In this document: positions 5,975 through 10,583 of the stretch, piece after piece | Layout: the number at the start of each line of letters is the position of its first letter | Position numbering within the stretch: the first letter of the stretch is position 1 | Origin: JBBDXI01 sp040902425 | GTDB lineage: Bacteria > Planctomycetota > Phycisphaerae > Phycisphaerales > UBA1924 | NCBI GenBank assembly: GCA_040902425.1 | Contig: JBBDXI010000115.1 | Location: 1 to 10,583, forward strand | DNA length: 10,583 nucleotides | Reading direction: 5' to 3' | Program-made: the position numbers and the translations under genes | The notes under the pieces: model-generated | What the model was told of the DNA's origin: nothing | Database searches by the model: none | The model's input: only the letters and a program-made list of their open reading frames with translations

Positions 5975-6831
5975 CGGCGGTTGTTCGCTGCACCAACGTG
6001 CACAAGACGTACACGACGGGCGGGCGGCGCGTGGAGGCGCTGCGGGGGTGCTCGCTGGAGATCGGGGAGCCGGGGTTCTACGCGATCATGGGGCAGTCGG
6101 GGAGCGGGAAGAGCACGCTGCTGCACCTGCTGGCGGCGCTGGACCGGCCGGACTCGGGGGAGGTCGTGGTGGCGGGGCGGGCGGTGCACGCGATGGGGGA
6201 GCGGGACGCGACTCGCTTCCGGCGGTCGGGGGTGGGGATCGTGTTCCAGCAGTACAACCTGATCCCGACGCTGACCGCGCGGGAGAACGTGGAGCTGCCG
6301 GGGGTGCTGGCGGGGGAGGAGCCGGCGAAGACGGCGGCGCGGGCGGAGGCGCTGATGGCGCGGCTGGGGGTGCTGGAGCGGGCCTCGCACCGGCCCGATG
6401 CGCTGTCGGGGGGGGAGCAGCAGCGGGTGGCGATCGCGCGGGCGCTGCTCTTTTCGCCGCCGGTGCTGCTGGCGGATGAGCCGACGGGGAACCTCGACTC
6501 GGTGAGCAGCGGGAAGCTGTGGGGGCTGCTGAGGGAGCTGGCGGGGGGAGACTCGGCACTGCTGCGCGGCGAAGACGCCGCGAGCAGTGGCACCCGGGCG
6601 GTGAACAGTGGCGCCCGGCACGGGCGAGCCGAAGACGGCACGCCCGTGGCACCCGGCACGGGGGGCATGACGGTCATCATGGTGACGCACGAGCCGGCGG
6701 CGGCGGTGAACTGCCGGGGGGTCTTCGTGCTGAGCGACGGGCGGATCACGGGGCACATCGACACGGAGGGCCTGGATGCGGGCGGCGTGGCGGCTCGCTA
6801 TCAGCAGCTTGTGGGCGGGCGGGCGGCGTAG
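5914..6831 (+). CDS. ABC transporter ATP-binding protein (LolD/MacB-like) with a palindrome-derived insertion
   Basis: This is the nucleotide-binding subunit for the FtsX-type permease encoded next. Numbered from GTG 5914: Walker A GQSGSGKST (60-68), Q-loop FQQYN (111-115), signature LSGGEQQR (164-171), Walker B LLADEPTGNLDS (185-196), H-loop H259 in 'VMVTHEP'-like 'IMVTHEP'. 'PTGNLDS' and the partner gene point to the LolD/MacB/FtsE branch. About 42 residues (210-251; 6541-6666) are inserted between 'LLREL' and 'MTVIMVTHE', where relatives have only a few; they are encoded by two palindromes. The start is uncertain: homology begins near 5983 ('VVRCTNVHKTYTTGG'), while the GTG codons at 5890 and 5914 lie in the octamer element and lack a ribosome binding site. 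The native start may have been displaced. The gene overlaps the permease by 56 bases. Confidence 0.85.
   Translation: MEDPAASPSAWLRRSVPASLPAVVRCTNVHKTYTTGGRRVEALRGCSLEIGEPGFYAIMGQSGSGKSTLLHLLAALDRPDSGEVVVAGRAVHAMGERDATRFRRSGVGIVFQQYNLIPTLTARENVELPGVLAGEEPAKTAARAEALMARLGVLERASHRPDALSGGEQQRVAIARALLFSPPVLLADEPTGNLDSVSSGKLWGLLRELAGGDSALLRGEDAASSGTRAVNSGARHGRAEDGTPVAPGTGGMTVIMVTHEPAAAVNCRGVFVLSDGRITGHIDTEGLDAGGVAARYQQLVGGRAA
6557..6589 (+). repeat. Palindromic element, CAC...GTG family, copy 2 (inside the ABC ATPase gene)
   Basis: CACTGCT (6557-6563) pairs with AGCAGTG (6583-6589) and CGCGGCG (6565-6571) with CGCCGCG (6576-6582), with loop AAGA and one bulged G (6564). The element is followed by GCACCCGG. 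It is an inverted match of the element at 3275-3307. In the ATPase frame it encodes 'ALLRGEDAASSG' with no stop. Confidence 0.85.
6619..6648 (+). repeat. Palindromic element, CAC...GTG family, copy 3 (inside the ABC ATPase gene)
   Basis: CACGGGCG (6619-6626) pairs with CGCCCGTG (6641-6648), then an A-A mismatch, then GCCG/CGGC around the same AAGA loop as copy 2. It is followed by GCACCCGG, also as in copy 2. A third GTGGC(A/G)CCCGG tag lies between the copies (6609-6619), suggesting a nested or partly deleted further unit. The stem sequence differs from copy 2, while architecture, loop and 3' tag are shared. Confidence 0.75.
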
Positions 6832-9157
6832 GCGGGCGGCCCTGCTGGCGTCGGCCGCGGCGCTGTCGTGCGCGCTGGTGGTGGGCGTGGCGTGCGCGAT
6901 GGAGTCGGTGCACGCGGCGATCAACAAGCAGCTGGCGGTGACGGTGGGGAGCGCGGACCTGCGGGTGCGCCCGGCGGGCTCGGGGAGTGCGCTGCCGGCG
7001 AGCGTGCTGGGGACGGTGCGGGGGTGGCCGGAGGTGGCGCGGGCGGAGGCTCGGGCGCAGGGGGCGGTGATGGTGACGGCGACGCGGCCGGTGCTGGCGC
7101 CGGGGGCGGGGGAGGGGGCGTTCCGGCGGAAGGACATGGCGTTCACGTCGGCGGCGCTGGCGCTGAGCCTCTCGGAGGGTGCGGATGAGGAGGGGGCGCT
7201 GTTGCCGGCGCCGGAGCTGATGGCGGGGCGGCTGCCGGGGGCGGCGGATGAGGTGGTGCTGGATGATCTGCTGGCGTACCGGCTGACGTACTCCTATGCG
7301 ACAGCGCCGGAGCATCGGGATGGGTTCTTCCTGCCGGGCGGGGGCGAGGACCCGCGGGCGCCGGTGGTTCCCGAAGCGCGGCCGGAGGTACCGGAGCGGC
7401 TGTTGGCGCAGACATCGCCGCCGGCGCCCGAGGAAGCCGGAGTCCGGCGGGCGCCGGCGGGGGAGCTGGCGCACCTGGCGGAGCGGATCAACCGGAACCA
7501 GGGTGTGGCGGTGGGCGATGAGGTGGAGGTGGCGCGGCAGTCGGTGCTGCCCGGGTTCGACCTGCCGGGGCTGCGGCGGAGCACGCGGTTGAAGGTGGTC
7601 GGGATCGCGGCGATGCCGCCGCTGGGCGGGCGGCCGCAGGCGTACCTGACGCTGGAGGGGTTGCAGCGCGTGACGGGGTCGGCGTCGCTGTCGCAGATCG
7701 ATATCGGGGTGCGCGAGGGCGTCGATCCCGAGGCGACAGCGCGGGCGCGGCGGGCGGAACTGCCCAAGGGGCTGCTGCTGGAGACGACGCAGAAGGTGAC
7801 GGCGGGCCTGCAGAAGAACATCCAGAGCAACCAGCTGGGGATGGTGCTGGCGACGGTGATGGCGTTCCTGTCGGCGTCATTCATCATCCTGACGGGGCTG
7901 GGGACGGCGGTGGTGGAGCGGCAGCGGGAGCTGGCGATCGTGCGGTGCATCGGCGGGACGCGGGGGCAGCTGGCGGGGGCGCAGCTGGTCATCGGGGTCG
8001 TCATCGGCGCGGCGGGCGCGGTCGCGGGCGTGCCGCTGGGGATTGCGCTGGCGTGGGCGCTGTCGCTGGTGTTCGGGGATCAACTGCCGACGGGGCTGGC
8101 GGTGTCGTGGTGGGCGGCGGGGCTGGGCGCTGCGGGGTCGGTGGTGGCGGGCATCGCGGGGGCGGCGTGGCCCGCGGTTCGCGCAGCGCGGGTGTCGCCG
8201 CTGATTGGGCTGGCGGCGCGGGCGGCCCCGGCGAAGCGGCGGGGGCTGGCGGCGGTGACGCTGGTGGGGCTGGCGTTCGTGGCGGCGCAACTGGTGCTGA
8301 TCAGCGCGAGCGACGATGGGCAGGTGCTGTTCTGGGGGTACGCGACGGCGGGGCTGCCGCTGATGTCGGTGGGGTACTTCCTGCTGGGTGTGCCGGCGAT
8401 TCTGGTGGTGACGCGCGTGGCCGCGGGGGGCGTGTCGCGGGTGCTCGGGGTGCCGGGGACGCTGCTGGCGCGGACGGTGTCGGCGACGCCGTACCGGCAC
8501 GGGCTGACGGCGGGGGCGCTGATGGCGGGGCTGGCGCTGATGGTGTCTATCTGGACCAACGGGGGGTCGATGCTGCGCGACTGGCTGGACAAGATCCGGT
8601 TCCCGGATGCGTTCGTGAGCGGGCTGGCGCTGCCGGAGTCGGCGCAGCGGAAGCTCGAGTCGCTGGATGTGGTGGCGGAGACGTGCGCGATCACGCTGAC
8701 GACGGTGGAGACGGACCTGTTCGGGGTGCGGGCGCTGCAGCGGTACAAGACGACGTTCGTGGGGTTCGAGCCGGAGCCGTTTTTCGGGATGACGCGGCTG
8801 GTGTGGGTGCAGGGGGATGAGGCGGAGGCTGTGCGGCGGCTGAAGGAGGGCGGGGCGGTGATCGTGGCGCGGGAGTTCCTGACGGCGCAGGGGCTGGGGG
8901 TCGGGCACAGATTCACGTGCCGCTACGGCGAACGCGAGCACGACTTTGAGATCGTGGGCGTGGTGGCGTCGCCGGGGCTGGAGATCGTGAGCAAGTTTTT
9001 CAACGTCGGCGAGGACTTCACGGACCAGGCGGTGCACGCGGTGTTCGGCTCGCGCGCGGACATGAAGGCGCGGTTCTTCGGCGGGGAGCAGGCGCCGGTT
9101 CACCTCATCCAGATTCAGTTTGCGGATGGGGCAGTGGAACGAGGAGCACCGGCTTAG
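6776..9157 (+). CDS. FtsX/LolC-type ABC transporter permease, N-terminal part ended by an in-frame TAG
   Basis: This is the membrane subunit partnering the ATPase upstream, which it overlaps by 56 bases. The 793-residue product starts 'MRAAWRLAISSLW', a normal FtsX-family N-terminus. It has a first helix (about 20-42), a large extracytoplasmic domain, and an FtsX domain (about 350-490) with 'GTAVVERQRELAIVRCIGGTRGQ'. Three further helices lie in about 495-600, followed by a second extracytoplasmic domain. This is the layout of 10-helix permeases. The second FtsX domain is missing because TAG at 9155-9157 (codon 794) stops the frame inside a palindrome. The same frame stays open from 9158 to 9712 and encodes the missing domain. 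The full gene would be 6776-9712; this is either a broken gene or one needing readthrough or two chains. Confidence 0.85.
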   Translation: MRAAWRLAISSLWAGGRRRRAALLASAAALSCALVVGVACAMESVHAAINKQLAVTVGSADLRVRPAGSGSALPASVLGTVRGWPEVARAEARAQGAVMVTATRPVLAPGAGEGAFRRKDMAFTSAALALSLSEGADEEGALLPAPELMAGRLPGAADEVVLDDLLAYRLTYSYATAPEHRDGFFLPGGGEDPRAPVVPEARPEVPERLLAQTSPPAPEEAGVRRAPAGELAHLAERINRNQGVAVGDEVEVARQSVLPGFDLPGLRRSTRLKVVGIAAMPPLGGRPQAYLTLEGLQRVTGSASLSQIDIGVREGVDPEATARARRAELPKGLLLETTQKVTAGLQKNIQSNQLGMVLATVMAFLSASFIILTGLGTAVVERQRELAIVRCIGGTRGQLAGAQLVIGVVIGAAGAVAGVPLGIALAWALSLVFGDQLPTGLAVSWWAAGLGAAGSVVAGIAGAAWPAVRAARVSPLIGLAARAAPAKRRGLAAVTLVGLAFVAAQLVLISASDDGQVLFWGYATAGLPLMSVGYFLLGVPAILVVTRVAAGGVSRVLGVPGTLLARTVSATPYRHGLTAGALMAGLALMVSIWTNGGSMLRDWLDKIRFPDAFVSGLALPESAQRKLESLDVVAETCAITLTTVETDLFGVRALQRYKTTFVGFEPEPFFGMTRLVWVQGDEAEAVRRLKEGGAVIVAREFLTAQGLGVGHRFTCRYGEREHDFEIVGVVASPGLEIVSKFFNVGEDFTDQAVHAVFGSRADMKARFFGGEQAPVHLIQIQFADGAVERGAPA

Positions 9158-9180
9158 CCCCGGGGCGGGCGAAGCCGGTG
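9147..9180 (+). repeat. Palindromic element, CAC...GTG family, copy 4 (inside the permease gene, carries the stop)
   Basis: CACCGGCTT (9147-9155) pairs with AAGCCGGTG (9172-9180). Then comes one A-G mismatch, and GCCC (9157-9160) pairs with GGGC (9167-9170). The 3' tag GCAC follows, as in copies 2 and 3. The TAG that ends the permease frame lies across the left arm (9155-9157). CAGTGGAAC at 9132-9140 resembles the flank of copy 1, so the foreign piece may be about 9131-9190. Confidence 0.75.
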
Positions 9181-9205
9181 GCACGGGGCGGGCGGGGAGC
9201 AGGCG

Positions 9206-9712
9206 GTGCTGGAGCGCATCCGGCGCGAGATGGCGGGGTACGGCGTGCTGGATGTGGGGAGCGGGTGGGAGATCAAGGAGCAGGTTCGGGTGTTCGCGGT
9301 GGGGATGCTGCTGGTGTTTTCGGTGGTGGCGATGGGGGCGATGCTGGTGGCGTGCTTCGGGGTGGCGAACCTGATCGTGGCGGGGGTTGAAGCGCGGCGG
9401 TTCGAGTTCGGCGTGCTGCGCGCGGTGGGCGCGGAGCGGCGGGTGCTGGGACGATTGGTTGCGGGGGAGGCGGTGCTGGTCGCGCTGGCGGCGTGCATCC
9501 TGGGGACGCTGATGGGGCTGCAGGGGTCGTGGGCGGGCGTGCGGCTGTACGGGCTGCTGCTGGGGCTGGAGTTGAAGCTGCGGCCGCCGCCTTTGGCGAT
9601 TGCGGCGGGGTGGGGGATCGTGATCGTGCTGGCGCTGGCGGCGGCGGGGCCGGCGATCTGGCGGCTGTCGCGGCGGGAGCCGCGGGAGCTGCTGGGGGCG
9701 GTGCGGGGGTGA
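9206..9712 (+). CDS. FtsX permease C-terminal fragment (second FtsX domain)
   Basis: This holds the remainder of the permease, in the same frame as 6776-9157. From GTG 9206 it gives 168 residues: 'MLERIRREMAGYGVLDVGSGWEIKEQ', the end of the extracytoplasmic domain, followed by an FtsX domain. The domain includes helix 'LLVFSVVAMGAMLVACFGVANLIV', the cytoplasmic 'EARRFEFGVLRAVGAERR' (the counterpart of 'ERQRELAIVRCIGGTRGQ' in the first domain), two more helices and a basic C-terminus. No ribosome binding site of note precedes 9206, so separate translation is doubtful; readthrough of the TAG at 9155 or loss of function are alternatives. Its intact frame suggests the interruption is recent, or that the domain is still used. 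Confidence 0.75.
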   Translation: MLERIRREMAGYGVLDVGSGWEIKEQVRVFAVGMLLVFSVVAMGAMLVACFGVANLIVAGVEARRFEFGVLRAVGAERRVLGRLVAGEAVLVALAACILGTLMGLQGSWAGVRLYGLLLGLELKLRPPPLAIAAGWGIVIVLALAAAGPAIWRLSRREPRELLGAVRG

Positions 9713-9715
9713 GGG

Positions 9716-9755
9716 GATGAGACGGTGAGACGGTGAGAGGGTGAGAGGGTGAGAG
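9716..9755. repeat. Five tandem 8-bp units after the permease stop
   Basis: Units are 9716-9723, 9724-9731, 9732-9739, 9740-9747 and 9748-9755, consensus GGTGAGA(C/G); the last three are identical and the first has A at position 2. The array begins three bases after the TGA at 9710-9712. Its unit length, copy number and position match the left arm at 5879-5918, but no inverted partner follows. Confidence 0.8.
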
Positions 9756-9806
9756 GTGGCTCCCATCGGGCTGTATTGAAAGGCGGCTCGGGATGCGGCG
9801 GTCCAG

Positions 9807-9812
9807 TAGACT
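9807..9812 (+). promoter_or_regulatory. Candidate -10 box (TAGACT) of the YjbR-like gene
   Basis: TAGACT ends 6 bases before the GTG at 9819, which would leave almost no leader. The arrangement parallels TAGATT ahead of the start at 1560. No clear -35 is seen. Confidence 0.35.
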
Positions 9813-9818
9813 CCGGCG

Positions 9819-10250
9819 GTGAAGATCCAATCGCTGATCGAGTTCTGCCGTTCGTTGCCGGGGGCTACGGAGGACATCAAGTGGGGGGACAACCTGGTGT
9901 TCTCGGTGGGCGGGAAGATGTTCGCGGGGTTCCAGGTGGAGGGCGGGTGGCCGGTGGGGTTCCCGTGCTCGGATGAGGACTTCGAGGCGCTGACCGCGCG
10001 GCCGGGGATCATCCCGGCGCCGTACGCGGCTCGGTTCGGGTGGGTGAGCGTCCGGGAGGACGGGGCGCTCTCCCAAGCGGAGGCGAAGAGGTTCCTGAGC
10101 GGCGCCTACGGGATCGTGCTGGCGAAACTGCCGAAGCGGGCGCGCGAGGCGATCGGCGCGGCGGCGCGGGGGGCGGGCTCGTCCGGCGCCCCTCTCACGG
10201 GCAGCCGGCGGCGTACCGCTGGAGGAAGCAGGAGAAGTCCGCGACGTTGA
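9819..10250 (+). CDS. MmcQ/YjbR-family (DUF419) protein
   Basis: This is a small cytoplasmic protein of the YjbR/MmcQ family, which has a CyaY-like fold and is often labelled DNA-binding; its role is not established. 'LPGATEDIKWGDNLVFSVGGKMFAGF' (13-38) and 'GIIPAPYAARFGWVSV' (63-78) are diagnostic, followed by the C-terminal helix 'AYGIVLAKLPKRAREAIG'. The start is GTG at 9819. The family usually ends shortly after 'LPKxxRxAL', near 115-120 residues. Here the frame runs on to 143 with a low-complexity Arg/Ser/Gly tail. That tail overlaps the end of the convergent dockerin gene by 56 bases, so it is probably accidental coding rather than a domain. Confidence 0.82.
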   Translation: MKIQSLIEFCRSLPGATEDIKWGDNLVFSVGGKMFAGFQVEGGWPVGFPCSDEDFEALTARPGIIPAPYAARFGWVSVREDGALSQAEAKRFLSGAYGIVLAKLPKRAREAIGAAARGAGSSGAPLTGSRRRTAGGSRRSPRR

Positions 10251-10583
10251 AGACCGGGGCCGTCGTGCTGGCGTCGCAGTTGGCGTAGGGGTCGCCGGCC
10301 GCGTACTTCTGGAGGAAGCAGGAGAAGTCGGCGACGTTCAGGATGGGCGCGGTGGTGCTGCCGTCGCAGTTGGGGTAGCACGTCTGCGGGGCGCCGAGGA
10401 TGGTGAAGGACGAGTTGAAGAGGTAGTCGGGGTTCTGCGGGTCCGGGCCGTAGAGGGGGTCGGGGTCGGTCACGAAAGTTGCGGCGGAGTAGCGCTCGAA
10501 GCCGGGGGCCGGCATGGCCTCGGAGCGCCAGGTGAAGACGCCCTGGGGGTCGCTGACGACGATGGGCGTGCTGGGGATGCCGG
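10195..10583 (-). CDS. GC-type dockerin-tailed protein, C-terminal part (5' end beyond window)
   Basis: Only the last 129 residues or so are present. The frame is open through the window edge, so the ATG at 10515 is internal. The tail holds two 30-residue repeats, 'YPNCDGSTTAPILNVADF' and 'YANCDASTTAPVFNVADF', each continuing SCFLQ(K/R)YAAG with Pro at the end; the second closes with 'GCP' at the C-terminus. Each has an Asp/Asn calcium-loop-like start and paired cysteines. Such repeats mark GC-type dockerin-anchored secreted proteins of Phycisphaerae. They are thought to act as an anchoring or sorting tail, but the mechanism is not known to me. The preceding part (Pro-, Tyr- and Asp-rich, 'DPDPLYGPDPQNPDYLFNSSF') shows no catalytic motif. 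Confidence 0.82.
   Translation of the reverse strand, partial: GIPSTPIVVSDPQGVFTWRSEAMPAPGFERYSAATFVTDPDPLYGPDPQNPDYLFNSSFTILGAPQTCYPNCDGSTTAPILNVADFSCFLQKYAAGDPYANCDASTTAPVFNVADFSCFLQRYAAGCP

Noticed and set aside
6776..9712. Selenocysteine/pyrrolysine-type recoding at the permease TAG
   Set aside because: The stop lies in a repeat-derived segment with low-complexity flanks, not at a conserved functional residue; insertion damage is simpler.
7877..10012. 711-codon minus-strand open frame
   Set aside because: It is an Arg/His/Pro-rich antisense shadow of the permease, with no domain and no start signal; long spurious frames are expected at this GC content.
1..10583. tRNA, rRNA, riboswitch or prophage genes
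   Set aside because: I saw no tRNA-like cloverleaf, rRNA segment, known riboswitch core or phage structural motif on either strand.

Overview
The window looks like a draft or metagenome-assembled scaffold from a planctomycete, most likely of the class Phycisphaerae. The GC content is very high. A 10-base N gap lies at 2545-2554. The right edge holds the C-terminus of a protein with two 'NCDxSTTAPxxNVADFSCFLQxYAAG' repeats, the GC-type dockerin tail known from Phycisphaerales. Two proteins end in a CxxCGYDxAGL...CPECG zinc ribbon of a kind I associate with the same group. The taxonomic call is inferred from these protein signatures, not from a marker gene.

Layout: 1-409 (minus) is an IS200-like HUH (Y1) transposase cut by the window edge. 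The gene-free stretch 410-795 is filled by two inverted REP-like palindrome modules around a 24-bp tandem repeat. 796-1560 (minus) is a membrane-anchored zinc-ribbon protein. It diverges from 1669-2517 (plus), a sugar phosphate isomerase/epimerase-like TIM barrel, across a spacer with a run of 15 C. On the plus strand follow cytidylate kinase (2514-3260, ATGA overlap with the TIM barrel), a PlsC-type acyltransferase (3338-4138) and a second, internally duplicated zinc-ribbon membrane protein (4170-5396). Next come glycine cleavage protein H (5501-5878) and a LolD/MacB-like ABC ATPase (about 5914-6831) overlapping an FtsX-type permease (6776-9712) that carries one in-frame TAG. A YjbR/MmcQ-family protein (9819-10250) and the convergent dockerin-tailed protein (10195-10583, minus, partial) close the window.

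Functionally the genes are ordinary housekeeping and envelope genes. Cmk makes CDP/dCDP, PlsC makes phosphatidic acid, GcvH carries the aminomethyl group in glycine cleavage, and the ATPase-permease pair resembles lipoprotein or lipid extraction systems.

The unusual content is in small repeats. There are (i) inverted palindrome modules next to the transposase; (ii) a second palindrome family with 'CAC...GTG' ends, usually followed by GGCAC. It lies between cmk and plsC, twice inside the ATPase gene as an in-frame coding insertion, and once inside the permease gene, where it supplies the stop codon. There are also (iii) two five-unit 8-bp arrays that begin right after stop codons, one of them followed by an inverted five-unit partner. 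Together these suggest a genome shaped by small non-autonomous palindromic elements.
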